DNA from: Faecalicatena_A orotica
GTDB taxonomy: Bacteria > Bacillota > Clostridia > Lachnospirales > Lachnospiraceae
Assembly: GCF_040545875.1 (NCBI RefSeq)
Contig: NZ_JBEPMR010000001.1
DNA length: 64,000 nucleotides
Reading direction: 5' to 3' (one strand)
Below are positions 44,806 through 53,800 of this stretch, piece after piece. Under the pieces are notes generated by a model that searched no databases, was not told the DNA's origin, and worked only from the letters and a program-made list of their open reading frames with translations. The first letter of the stretch is position 1; each line of letters begins with the position of its first letter. A program made the translations under genes and the position numbers.

Positions 44806-46605
44806 TTGGCCGCATTCAGCATCCGGTTTTTGATCAGCAATCTCTATATTGCCTTGTTTATAGCCATCTTGTATATGGTGAAACATCTCATGAAGAAGCA
44901 GTTATCCGGACGTACGCAGTACCGGCTCTGGTTCTTCATGCTGTTTCTTCTGCCTTTTCCTTTCCTGCCTTTTCAACCTGCCGGTTTTTTCAGGATCTCC
45001 TCATGGATTTCCTCGCTGCAGAGGACCTCTTTGCATAATGCAGCTTCCGGGCAGCCCGCGGTTACAGGCCTGAACGTTGCTGCTACGGAACTGACAAGAG
45101 ATCTCAGTGTATCCGTCACTGGTAATCCTGACCATCTTGGAACGGCAATACTCGGTCTCTGGCTTTTCGGAATAGGTATCATGATTCTATATTTTTCTTA
45201 TATGAAGATACATATGCACCGGATAGAACGCACTGCACTTCCTCTTCAGAATAAAGAGGCCAAAAGACTTTATGAGGACTGTATGAAGGAACTGTTTATC
45301 CGCAGAGAAATACCGGTATACACTACTGCCTATATCAGCTCACCATTTACGGCCGGGATCCTGACCCCCCGCATTTACCTGCCCCTCCATCTGGTTTCAG
45401 ACTTTTGCGGCAGTGATATGAGGTACATGTTCCTGCACGAGCTCCAGCACTATAAGCACAAGGACTCTCTCCTGAATTTCTTTATGAATCTGTCACTTAC
45501 CGTATACTGGTTCAATCCGCTTGTATGGTTTGCATTAAAGCGTATGCGCGATGAACGGGAAGTGGCGTGTGACTCTTCCGTTTTGCAGATGCTTGGGGAA
45601 GATGAGTATAAGAATTATGGAATGGTCCTATTGAATTTTGCACGGAAGATGTCTGAAAGAACCATTCCTTTTGTTTCAGAAATGGGTGGAAACAAGAGTC
45701 ATATAAAGGAGCGTATCTTAAATATTGCCTCTTACCACCAGTGCAGCACTAAGGAAAAGGTAAAAGGCATCTGCATCTGTATACTGGCAGCTGCCCTTTT
45801 GTTTACCTTTATCCCGCTGCTCCCTGCCCATGCCGAAAGCAGCGATTACGCCCCGGTCCCGGCAGGAACAGAAGACATCTCCTATGCAGACCTGCGTTCC
45901 CACTTTGGAACATATGATGGAAGCTTCGTGCTTTTTGATGCCTCTTCCAAGCATTGGACAATCTATAATAAGGACCTTGCACAGACTCGTTTTTCACCGG
46001 ACTCTTCCTATAAAATATATGATGCACTGCAGGGTCTGGAGGCCGGGATCATCACACCCGGAAATTCGCAGATGGCTTGGGATGGAAGTACGTACCCATT
46101 CGATTCCTGGATGGCAGACCAGAATCTGGATACTGCCATGCATAACTCAGTCAACTGGTATTTCCAGTCCATTGACAGCAGACTGGACAGAGCTTCCGTA
46201 AAAGAGTACCTCCACAGAATCGGTTATGGTAATGAACAGGTGTCCGGGGACCTTACCACCTACTGGCTGGAATCTGATCTAAAAATTTCGCCTTCTGAAC
46301 AGGTGGCTCTTTTGAGAGACTTCTATTATAACAAATTCGGGTTCGCCCCGGAAAACATTGAGGCAGTGAAGAAAGCAATTCTCACTGCCTCTGGCCCTGA
46401 TGGCTCCCTGTATGGAAAGACAGGCACCGGGCAGATCGACGGGCAGGAAATCCGGGGCTGGTTCATTGGATTCATTGAGCGGTCCGAGAATCCGGTCTTC
46501 TTCGCCTGCTATATACAGGATGAGGAAGAAGCTACGGGAAGCAGGGCCTCCGATATCACATATTCTATACTGAAAGACATGAATATCTGGACCCCGGAGC
46601 CATAA
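44806..46605 (+). CDS. blaR1: BlaR1-type beta-lactam sensor/metalloprotease (M56 plus penicillin-binding domain)
   Basis: 599 residues. Hydrophobic segments at about 5-28, 38-60, 110-130 and 320-340 embed an M56 protease domain with zinc motif HELQH near 208 and EVACD further on. The extracellular sensor (about 345-595) has class-D-like motifs: SSYK (SxxK acylation serine), SVN and KTGTG. Beta-lactam acylation should activate the protease and lead to loss of BlaI. TTG 44806 is chosen because AAGGAGG lies eight bases upstream. No beta-lactamase or penicillin-binding protein gene adjoins, so the induced target lies elsewhere. Confidence 0.93.
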   Translation: MAAFSIRFLISNLYIALFIAILYMVKHLMKKQLSGRTQYRLWFFMLFLLPFPFLPFQPAGFFRISSWISSLQRTSLHNAASGQPAVTGLNVAATELTRDLSVSVTGNPDHLGTAILGLWLFGIGIMILYFSYMKIHMHRIERTALPLQNKEAKRLYEDCMKELFIRREIPVYTTAYISSPFTAGILTPRIYLPLHLVSDFCGSDMRYMFLHELQHYKHKDSLLNFFMNLSLTVYWFNPLVWFALKRMRDEREVACDSSVLQMLGEDEYKNYGMVLLNFARKMSERTIPFVSEMGGNKSHIKERILNIASYHQCSTKEKVKGICICILAAALLFTFIPLLPAHAESSDYAPVPAGTEDISYADLRSHFGTYDGSFVLFDASSKHWTIYNKDLAQTRFSPDSSYKIYDALQGLEAGIITPGNSQMAWDGSTYPFDSWMADQNLDTAMHNSVNWYFQSIDSRLDRASVKEYLHRIGYGNEQVSGDLTTYWLESDLKISPSEQVALLRDFYYNKFGFAPENIEAVKKAILTASGPDGSLYGKTGTGQIDGQEIRGWFIGFIERSENPVFFACYIQDEEEATGSRASDITYSILKDMNIWTPEP

Positions 46606-46630
46606 GACTAATCATCGTTTCTGCTTTTTG

Positions 46631-47524
46631 TCAGGCTTCTTCCAAAACCCTTTCCACATCAGCCAATGCCGGCATTCCCGACTGGGCCCCGTATTTCTGT
46701 ACGGAAAGCCCTGCTGCCGCATTGGCAAATCTCAGTGCCTCTTTCTCACTCATATTTTTAGATAGCCCCACGCAGAAGGCGCCATTTAAAGTATCCCCTG
46801 CCCCCGTTGTGTCCTTCACATCCACCTTCATGGCCGGAATGGTAATGATCCCCTCTTCTTTAAGGTTTACGCTGACCCCTTTTTCTCCCCGGGTCACGAC
46901 CAGTTTTTCGGGGTAATGCATAAGAAGGTCATCCATGCTTTCTGCTTTTTCTCCCCAGATTACTCCTGCTTCATGCTCATTTGGTGTCATATAGGTGATC
47001 ATATCCAGAAGCTCTCTGTCCAGTGTTCTCGCCGGCGCAGGGTTCCAGATGATCTTCTTATTGCATTTATGACACATACGGATCACATACTCTACCGTTT
47101 CTTCCGGTATCTCATTTTGTAGGACAATGATATCGGCTTTCAGTATACTTTCCCTGTTGGCCTCTGCATAAGCTATACTGACACAGTCATTAGCCCCTGC
47201 TATGATCACAATCGTGTTATCGCCCTCACCGACAGTTATGACAGCCTGTCCCGTTGGCACACCCTCCACAGTCTGTATTTTTTCTGTATTTACTCCACAC
47301 GATGACATATGGTCAATCAATTCTTTTCCAACCGCATCATTTCCTGTGCAGCCGTACATCGTAACACTGGCCCCAAGTTTTGCCATCGCAACTGCCTGGT
47401 TTGCCCCCTTTCCACCCGGCTGGTACTCTATCCCGCCGCCCGCGATTGTTTCTCCTTTCCGTGGAATCCTGTCCGCATGAACAATCATATCCATGTTCAT
47501 ACTTCCTACTACAGCTATTTCCAT
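46631..47524 (-). CDS. rbsK: Ribokinase
   Basis: 297-residue PfkB-family kinase that phosphorylates ribose to ribose 5-phosphate. It begins with VGSMNMDMIVHADRIP, carries PGGKGANQAVA (signature 1) and the C-terminal signature DTTGAGDTLNGAF with the catalytic Asp. It is the last gene of the nucleoside operon, nine bases after an ECF ATPase gene, so it would trap ribose freed by the nucleoside hydrolase. ATG follows AGGAG. Its intact signature contrasts with the ribokinase-like domain fused to the LacI regulator of the same operon. Confidence 0.93.
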   Translation of the reverse strand: MEIAVVGSMNMDMIVHADRIPRKGETIAGGGIEYQPGGKGANQAVAMAKLGASVTMYGCTGNDAVGKELIDHMSSCGVNTEKIQTVEGVPTGQAVITVGEGDNTIVIIAGANDCVSIAYAEANRESILKADIIVLQNEIPEETVEYVIRMCHKCNKKIIWNPAPARTLDRELLDMITYMTPNEHEAGVIWGEKAESMDDLLMHYPEKLVVTRGEKGVSVNLKEEGIITIPAMKVDVKDTTGAGDTLNGAFCVGLSKNMSEKEALRFANAAAGLSVQKYGAQSGMPALADVERVLEEA

Positions 47525-47533
47525 ATTCTTCTC

Positions 47534-48328
47534 CTATCTTAATGCATTTGTAAGTTCTTCCCGGAACAAGATGCTGCCCGGCAGGTTCAGCCGCTCTGCC
47601 ACCTGTGCAATCTGTGGCTTTTTGATTCTGGACTCCTCCACAATCGCAGAGTTCCAGAAAATCTCCTTGGCAGTTCCGTCCGCTATAATGTTCTTGTGTG
47701 CCATTGCTACAATCCTCGGGAAATTTTTTGCAACAAAATCCATGTCATGCGTTATGGCAATCACACCGGTCCCATCCCTTTTCAGTTCTTTGATAATATT
47801 CTCAAGAATCTCATTCCCCCGCTTATCCTGGCCAGCCGTCGGTTCATCCAGAATCAGGTATTTTGGCTGTGTCGCGATAATCGCTGCAATTGCTACAAAC
47901 TTCCGGATTGCATAAGGAATATCAAGAGGGTTCATTTTCAGATAATGACTGATTCCTGTCATTTCAATCGCCCTGCTGCTTCTCTTTTTCACCTCTTCTT
48001 CTGAAAGCTTCATATAACGCGGCATATATTCTATCTCTGCAAGCGCCGTACTATTGAAGATCTGGTCATCTGGATTCTGGAAGACATATCCCACCGTTTT
48101 CGAAATCCACGCACAGCTTTTTTCCTTTGTATTCACGCCGTCAACCAGCACATCCCCCTTCGATGGCTTATTCAGACCGTTCATCAGCTTCACGGCTGTC
48201 GTTTTCCCCGCACCATTCTGCCCGACGATCGACAGAAGTTCTCCGTCCTTTATAACAAGATTCAGACCCTCATTTGCCACATATCCGTTCGGATAGGCAA
48301 AGGAAACATCCTTAAGTTCAATTGCCAT
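47534..48328 (-). CDS. ecfA1: ECF transporter ATPase A1-type with degenerate signature motif
   Basis: 264-residue ATPase of an energy-coupling-factor importer. Walker A GQNGAGKTTAV (about 37-47), Q-loop VFQNPDDQIF, Walker B YLILDEPTAG and the H-loop in ITHDMDF are intact. Where an LSxGE signature is expected before Walker B, it reads DIPYAIRKFVAIAA, so the ABC signature is lost. One of the two composite ATP sites of the heterodimer should therefore be impaired. ATG follows AGGGGG and overlaps the A2 gene by 11 bases. Confidence 0.9.
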   Translation of the reverse strand: MAIELKDVSFAYPNGYVANEGLNLVIKDGELLSIVGQNGAGKTTAVKLMNGLNKPSKGDVLVDGVNTKEKSCAWISKTVGYVFQNPDDQIFNSTALAEIEYMPRYMKLSEEEVKKRSSRAIEMTGISHYLKMNPLDIPYAIRKFVAIAAIIATQPKYLILDEPTAGQDKRGNEILENIIKELKRDGTGVIAITHDMDFVAKNFPRIVAMAHKNIIADGTAKEIFWNSAIVEESRIKKPQIAQVAERLNLPGSILFREELTNALR

Positions 48329-49178
48329 CAGTCATACGCCCCCTTTCCCTGACAAGCCTGACCGCCTGTTCTACTGTAATCGGAATCTCCGGAAGCGGCA
48401 TCCCTGCCCCGCCCATCTCATGCCCCCACACTGCTACCTGGGGAATCAAAGCACCATAATCCAGTAATTCCATTCTGGAGAGGATATCCTTCGTCTCACC
48501 TGAGCACACAATCTGTCCCTTCTCCATCACGATAATCTCGTCACAATACTCTGCAATCAGATCGATTTTATGTTCAACCAGAATGATTGTTTTTCCGGCC
48601 TGTTTCAGCTTTCTGATAATCTCAAACACGTTTTCCGTCCCCTGCGGGTCCAACTGGCTGGTTGGCTCATCAATGACAAGCATATCGTTATCCATCACTA
48701 TGATGGATGCGAATGCAACTCTCTGCCGCTGGCCCCCGGAAAGCTCATTCGGGTTTTTTGTCATCAGATCCTCTATCCCCAGCAGTTCCAGCACATCCTC
48801 CACCTTCCGGATGATCTCATTTTTTTCAACTCCAAGATTCTCCAGTCCCATCGCCACTTCTTCGAAAACAGTACTTTTGATCCCGCTCATCTGATTAAAC
48901 GGATTCTGAAAAACATAGCCAATCTTCACTGCCAGTTCTTCTACATTATGCTCCTTGATGTCTGTCCCGAAAACCTTCGCGCTGCCTTCCAGCTCACCAT
49001 TATAAAAGTGGGGAATCAGCCCTCTGATCAGATTACACAATGTTGTTTTTCCTCCGCCGTTTTCACCGATCAGGCCATAAAATTTCCCTTCTTCAAACTG
49101 GAAATTGATTTCTTTCAGGGCATATTCATCCGTCAGAGGATACTTATAATTTACGTTCTTAAATTCTGCAACAACCAT
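48318..49178 (-). CDS. ecfA2: ECF transporter ATPase A2-type
   Basis: 286-residue partner ATPase. Walker A GENGGGKTTL (about 36-45), Q-loop VFQNPFNQMS, full signature LSGGQRQRVAFAS, Walker B MLVIDEPTSQLD and H-loop VEHKID are all present. ATG 49178 follows AAGGAGG by seven bases; a TTG two codons earlier is too close to it. It lies 12 bases after the T-component gene. Confidence 0.93.
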   Translation of the reverse strand: MVVAEFKNVNYKYPLTDEYALKEINFQFEEGKFYGLIGENGGGKTTLCNLIRGLIPHFYNGELEGSAKVFGTDIKEHNVEELAVKIGYVFQNPFNQMSGIKSTVFEEVAMGLENLGVEKNEIIRKVEDVLELLGIEDLMTKNPNELSGGQRQRVAFASIIVMDNDMLVIDEPTSQLDPQGTENVFEIIRKLKQAGKTIILVEHKIDLIAEYCDEIIVMEKGQIVCSGETKDILSRMELLDYGALIPQVAVWGHEMGGAGMPLPEIPITVEQAVRLVRERGRMTDGN

Positions 49179-49190
49179 CTTCAATCCTCC

Positions 49191-49988
49191 TTATCCGAAT
49201 ACCTGATAAATCTTAAATACAACCAGAAGTACAAAACAAATATCTGTCAGAATCACGACAACCTTTTCTGGGAGCGGCACCGGCCGCAGTTCTCTTAAAA
49301 AGGTGTGTCCGCATTTCACGGAAAAAGCTCTCGCATCCATCGCAATTGATTTTTCTTCCGTACTTGAAATAGCTCCAAGGACAAGCGGTCCCAGAATCGG
49401 GAAAAATGCTTTAATTCTGTTAAGGACATTCCCTTCTGTCTCAATGCCGCGGGCTTTCTGGGATTCCATGATCAGGTCCGTGTTCTTTTTCAAGTCAATA
49501 ATTGTCTGAAATGAGGCCAGCACAATATACGATATTTCATGCGAAACGCCCTTTTTTTCCAACGCATACATCAGGTCCCGCATCTCTGTCGTTACAAAGA
49601 ACAAAACGATTGCACCGGAAAATCCAAGCAGGTAGGAAGCTGTGTTCAAACCGTTGATGAGCGCTTCCTTTGTAACAGGAAGCACCCCGAACAGTTCAAA
49701 TAATACCGTCGTTCCGGACACGGAAAACTGACGGATGACCAGTGTGAAAAATCCAAAGATCAGTACAATCACACTGAATGGTTTCATAAACTGTTTTCCC
49801 CGTCCAACTGCAAACGCAAGTATACAGAACAGGATACACAGGCTGAATCCATATTTCCAGTTATTCAGCAGCATACTGGAAAATCCGAGGGCCAACAATA
49901 TATTCAGTTTTGACAAAGGATTAAAATTGATAAACCAATTGTCAAACTTCTGATATTCCCGAAATGAATCAATAAAACTTTTCTCCAC
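49191..49988 (-). CDS. ecfT: ECF transporter transmembrane (T) component
   Basis: 265-residue membrane protein with about five hydrophobic segments and the T-component coupling helix sequence (ESQKARGIETEGNVLNRIKA, containing the Ala-Arg-Gly motif) near residue 180. It links the S component to the ATPases. GTG 49988 is used since AAGGAG lies eight bases upstream; a GTG three codons earlier overlaps that site. It is between the S and A2 genes. Confidence 0.92.
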   Translation of the reverse strand: MEKSFIDSFREYQKFDNWFINFNPLSKLNILLALGFSSMLLNNWKYGFSLCILFCILAFAVGRGKQFMKPFSVIVLIFGFFTLVIRQFSVSGTTVLFELFGVLPVTKEALINGLNTASYLLGFSGAIVLFFVTTEMRDLMYALEKKGVSHEISYIVLASFQTIIDLKKNTDLIMESQKARGIETEGNVLNRIKAFFPILGPLVLGAISSTEEKSIAMDARAFSVKCGHTFLRELRPVPLPEKVVVILTDICFVLLVVFKIYQVFG

Positions 49989-50000
49989 GCTTTTCACTCC

Positions 50001-50582
50001 TTATTTTTTGATATAAACATTTCCAAGACGCAGTTTCACAAGGAACCGGTTTGGCATACTCTTCAGGATAAAGAAGGTTGCCAGAATTGCCAGGAATTTA
50101 TCCGCAACATCCATACAGATCGCTGCGACCATTTCTGCCAGGAATTTCGGCAGCCCGACTACAGAATGCAGCGGAATTGCAAAAAGCGCTGTTGTATCCG
50201 TTGCAAAGTTGAAACCAAACAGAATCCATGTAATGCAGGAGTTCATGACTCCCCCGATCAGTGCAAATAAGAATGCGGCCAGGATGGACTTCCATAAGGT
50301 ACAGAATACTTTCCGCTTAGACAGGTATGCTGCCAGTACACCATAGATTGCACTGATGACCCCGTACCAGATATATGTAGGATATGTAATCGAATTGATG
50401 GTATTAGAAATAACACCGACTACTGCGCCGGGCAGTCCCCCACAGAGGGCACCCACCACGATGGTTCCTATCGCGTCCAGATACACCGGCAGTTTCAGGA
50501 GCATCGCGATTTGTGCTCCGATAAAGTTAAGTGCCACGCCGATAGGGATCAGAAATACTGATAATTTGTCCATTTTTTTCAT
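50001..50582 (-). CDS. ECF transporter substrate-binding (S) component, probably nucleoside or nucleobase
   Basis: 193-residue membrane protein with about six hydrophobic segments and the S-component landmark YLDAIGTIVVGALCGGLPGA near residues 34-53. It determines what the ECF complex imports. The operon encodes a nucleoside hydrolase and two ribokinase-type proteins, so nucleosides are the most likely cargo; this is inference. ATG follows AAGGAG. It lies 21 bases after the hydrolase gene. Confidence 0.85.
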   Translation of the reverse strand: MKKMDKLSVFLIPIGVALNFIGAQIAMLLKLPVYLDAIGTIVVGALCGGLPGAVVGVISNTINSITYPTYIWYGVISAIYGVLAAYLSKRKVFCTLWKSILAAFLFALIGGVMNSCITWILFGFNFATDTTALFAIPLHSVVGLPKFLAEMVAAICMDVADKFLAILATFFILKSMPNRFLVKLRLGNVYIKK

Positions 50583-50603
50583 ATTGATTTTCTCCTTTTC
50601 CTT

Positions 50604-51587
50604 TTATCTTGTCAGCTTCTCAACCAGGTCCTCCAGAAGATTATCCCGGTTGATATAATATACATACTTATAAAAGTGGCCGTCTTTCCTGACTGAATAC
50701 CGGTTGTCATATTCCGGAACCGGGGCATATTCGATCCGGTCATTCATCAGGTCTTTCCCAATCAGCCAGCCGACTGCCGTCACATCCCATATCGGCCTGC
50801 TCCAGGTTTTCCCTGCACCGCATGAGACAGCCTCCTGTTCCGTAAAATCTGCCAGATAATCACAAAGTGGATTTTTCCCCCGCAAATGAGTTTCCAGTTC
50901 CGGCCCGCTGACGGTAAATGCAGAAACCACACCCATACACGGAAGCTGGACGAGAGGGACCCCGCATCCGAATACAACCCTTGCACCTGCAATGTCCTGA
51001 TACAAATTATATTCCCTGTTATTGGGCCAGTCATGGGCATTTCCGCCCAGCCAGACAAGAACGATCCGATTGATAATCTCCGGGTTCATCAGAATTGCAG
51101 ATGCAACATTTGTTATGGCTGCAATCGCTACCACATACAAGGGATGCTCTTCGGAATAGTTCATGGCACGCTTGGCGAGATCTCTGGCTGCGTCTGAAAC
51201 CACGGGTGTATGTTCATCCTGCAGGTAGTCTTCTGAACCTTTATAAACACTCCCGTACATATCCTCCCGTCCCATCAGTTCCAGCACATGTCTAATTTCC
51301 TCATAGCTCTTTTCCATGCCATCCTTCGGCCCGTCTGACTTACAGTTTGTAAAGGGTGCTGCGTAGATAGCTTTTACCCGGACCGATTCTTCAGATTTCA
51401 ACATATAGGCCAGTGCATACTGGTCATCTATTTCATTGTAAGTATCCGTATCAAGCACAGCATCCACGATCTCACCGGGTTTTTCCAGCCGTTTCAGAAT
51501 CCGGATATTGCGCTCACTCTGAAACACTCCGCCCTCAGATAGTCCTGCAAACTCCTCCCATTCCTTCTTCAATTCTTCATTTACCAT
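50604..51587 (-). CDS. Inosine-uridine-preferring-type nucleoside hydrolase
   Basis: 327-residue cytoplasmic enzyme that splits nucleosides into base and ribose. The calcium-binding Asp motif is DTDTYNEIDDQYAL near residues 46-59, longer by two residues than the classical DTDPGxDD, a form I associate with a clostridial subgroup. VWLGGNAHDWPNNREYN near 175 and the late WDVTAVGW Asp complete the active site. ATG starts at the base following the stop of the LacI-ribokinase gene; its GGGAGG site lies inside that gene, so translation is coupled. Confidence 0.88.
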   Translation of the reverse strand: MVNEELKKEWEEFAGLSEGGVFQSERNIRILKRLEKPGEIVDAVLDTDTYNEIDDQYALAYMLKSEESVRVKAIYAAPFTNCKSDGPKDGMEKSYEEIRHVLELMGREDMYGSVYKGSEDYLQDEHTPVVSDAARDLAKRAMNYSEEHPLYVVAIAAITNVASAILMNPEIINRIVLVWLGGNAHDWPNNREYNLYQDIAGARVVFGCGVPLVQLPCMGVVSAFTVSGPELETHLRGKNPLCDYLADFTEQEAVSCGAGKTWSRPIWDVTAVGWLIGKDLMNDRIEYAPVPEYDNRYSVRKDGHFYKYVYYINRDNLLEDLVEKLTR

Positions 51588-53510
51588 TTAACCTGCCTCC
51601 CTTTCATCCTTTTTCAAATATTTTGAATAAATTTCTTCTTCATAGATGTCCACCGCTTTTCTGTCCGGCAGTGCAGGCTGGACTCCATATCTGGTCACAC
51701 TCAGGCCGGATGCATAGATCGCGAATCCTATAGACTGTATGATGTTCTTGCCCTCGCTGAGATAAACCGCCAAAGCACTTATGAAGGAATCTGCACCCCC
51801 TGTCGTATCTACCGGTTCGAACCCTGTCCCTTCAAAATACATGGACGTCCCTGCATTCCTGAAATAACAGCCCCTTGCCCCAAGCGTAACGATCACATTG
51901 CCGATTCCCTTTTCAAGCAGCATCTCGGCCTTTTCCTCCAGACTGTTTCCGTTTGGCATAAATATATTTAATTCATGCTCATTCGGTACAAAATAATCAA
52001 CATACAGGAGAAGTTCCTCTTTAATCTTTTCGACTGCTGATGGTTTCAGTATCACCTCTGTTTTATTTCTCTTGCAGAATTTCATGGTATATTCTGCGAT
52101 GTCTCCCGGAATTTCCAGAGACAGCAGACAGTATTTTGCACTCTCAAACAAATATTTGAAACGGTTGATGTGGGAAATGCTTAAATTCCGGTTCGCCCCC
52201 GGATATACCACAATCGTACTTTCCCCGGACCGCTCTACATTAATGTATGCTTTACCGCTTGGCATTGCGTTATCGAAAAGTACGCCGTCCATGTGCACAT
52301 GATTCTCCGTCAGGCTCGTATAAAGCTGTTTGCCGTCCATATCATTTCCGAGACATCCGATCATGTAGACCTGACCTCCCAGCTTGCCGACGCCGACAGC
52401 CTGGTTTCCGCCTTTTCCGCCTGGATATACATAGACCCTCTCGGCAATCTGTGTTTCCCCATTGACAGGAATTCTGGATACCTCAATCGTCACATCCATA
52501 TTCATACTGCCTACCACAATGATTTTTTCCCCCTGCTTTGTCTGGGCCGGTTCTGCAATACTTCCCCGCTCTGTAACCGATGGCGGATATCTCCTCATAA
52601 CCTCAATTTGTTTCTCATTCTGAATCATTTCAGTCAGGTATTCCACCGCATCTCTAGCCATGTTTTCAGCAGGAAGCTTCACTGTGGTTATTCCATTTCC
52701 CAGCATCTCCATCAGCCTGTCGTCACCGACTGCAATTACGGACAGTTCGTCCGGAATCACCGTACGGCTTCTCTCCAGCACCTTGCAGACACAATAGGCA
52801 ATCTCCTGTGACCCGCAGACAACCGCTGTCACGTTCTCGCTCATGCACTGGCTGACCCCATATTTTTCAATCTCTTTAACCGTTTCTCCTTCATATATCC
52901 ATACCGGCTGTACCGGGAAATTGTTATCCTGCATTGCCTGTTTATATCCATTCAGAATACTTCTTTCGTTTTTGTAAATAATACATGCGATTTTTTGATG
53001 CCCTGCCCTGATAAGACGTTCAGCCGCAAGCTTTCCCGCTTCCGAAAGCCGGTAATAGAAAGTTGCTTTCTGCCGTTCATCAAACTCCTTTGTACAGGAC
53101 AGGTAGACCGATGCATTTTCAAATTTTGTGCCCGTGATCAGCTGCTCTGAATCAAGCAGAATGCCTGCAATCTTTCTGCGCGCCATCTCATCGACACCCT
53201 GTTTCATTTCCTTTATCCCGTCCACATAGCTGACAGCCAGATTAAACCCTGCCTCCCGGGCCGCTTTCTCAGCGCTCATCACAAGTGCTTCCCGCTCTCT
53301 GTTATCCTTTCTCACCAGAAAACCAAGTAAATGATTCTTCAGACCTTCTTTTTCCCGGTATTTCAAATACGGAACATAATTCTCTTCCTCTATTACCTTC
53401 AGGACCTTCCTCTTAGTCTCCTCACTGATATCCTTATCTTTGCCATTCATTACTTTTGAAACTGTCGATGCAGATACGCCGGCAAGTTTCGCAATATCAT
53501 TTATATTCAT
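51588..53510 (-). CDS. LacI-family regulator fused to a ribokinase-like (PfkB) domain
   Basis: 640 residues. Residues 1-55 are a LacI HTH (INDIAKLAGVSASTVSKVMN); about 60-320 form a periplasmic-binding-like sensor; about 330-630 form a ribokinase-like domain (VVGSMNMDVTIEVSRIP; PGGKGGNQAVGVGKLGG). The kinase signature reads DTTGGADSF rather than DTTGAGD: the catalytic Asp stays, but the anion-hole Ala-Gly order is reversed. The domain might sense rather than phosphorylate ribose. It heads the nucleoside operon and probably represses it. ATG follows AGGAGG-like sequence (AAAGGAGG). Confidence 0.92.
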   Translation of the reverse strand: MNINDIAKLAGVSASTVSKVMNGKDKDISEETKRKVLKVIEEENYVPYLKYREKEGLKNHLLGFLVRKDNREREALVMSAEKAAREAGFNLAVSYVDGIKEMKQGVDEMARRKIAGILLDSEQLITGTKFENASVYLSCTKEFDERQKATFYYRLSEAGKLAAERLIRAGHQKIACIIYKNERSILNGYKQAMQDNNFPVQPVWIYEGETVKEIEKYGVSQCMSENVTAVVCGSQEIAYCVCKVLERSRTVIPDELSVIAVGDDRLMEMLGNGITTVKLPAENMARDAVEYLTEMIQNEKQIEVMRRYPPSVTERGSIAEPAQTKQGEKIIVVGSMNMDVTIEVSRIPVNGETQIAERVYVYPGGKGGNQAVGVGKLGGQVYMIGCLGNDMDGKQLYTSLTENHVHMDGVLFDNAMPSGKAYINVERSGESTIVVYPGANRNLSISHINRFKYLFESAKYCLLSLEIPGDIAEYTMKFCKRNKTEVILKPSAVEKIKEELLLYVDYFVPNEHELNIFMPNGNSLEEKAEMLLEKGIGNVIVTLGARGCYFRNAGTSMYFEGTGFEPVDTTGGADSFISALAVYLSEGKNIIQSIGFAIYASGLSVTRYGVQPALPDRKAVDIYEEEIYSKYLKKDEREAG

Positions 53511-53531
53511 CTTTACCTCCTTTCGTTTATT

Positions 53532-53545
53532 TTGTTATTCAACAA
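53532..53545. promoter_or_regulatory. Candidate operator upstream of the LacI-ribokinase gene
   Basis: TTGTTATTCAACAA has perfect five-base arms around four bases and lies 22 bases upstream of the start codon. The same ATTCAACAA half occurs again at about 53634-53642. Confidence 0.5.
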
Positions 53546-53641
53546 GTTTAGTAAATTATTTTTGTTGTTTGAATCTTATCATTTTATGAATTTTAAATCA
53601 ATATTTCTATTGAACGAAAGTATTTTCCGACACATTCAACA

Positions 53642-53654
53642 AAACCACTGGTTT
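53642..53654. promoter_or_regulatory. Candidate LacI-type palindrome
   Basis: AAACCACTGGTTT is a perfect odd palindrome with a single central base, about 130 bases upstream of the LacI-ribokinase start. Confidence 0.42.
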
Positions 53655-53736
53655 CCGAAACATTTTTTGCTCCATAGTTTCTGGTAAAATTGCCGATGAA
53701 AATTTCTTATATTTTCGCAGAAAAAAAGCGCACTAA

Positions 53737-53782
53737 AAAAGGGATGAAAACTTATCCCATAGTCTAAGCTTTCAACCCTTTT
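53737..53782 (-). terminator. Terminator after the DUF4097 gene
   Basis: On the minus strand AAAAGGGTTGAAA pairs with TTTCATCCCTTTT (one mismatch) around a 20-base loop and is followed by further Ts. It lies 19 bases past the stop codon. Confidence 0.75.
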
Positions 53783-53800
53783 CGTGCATCTTCTGCCTCT

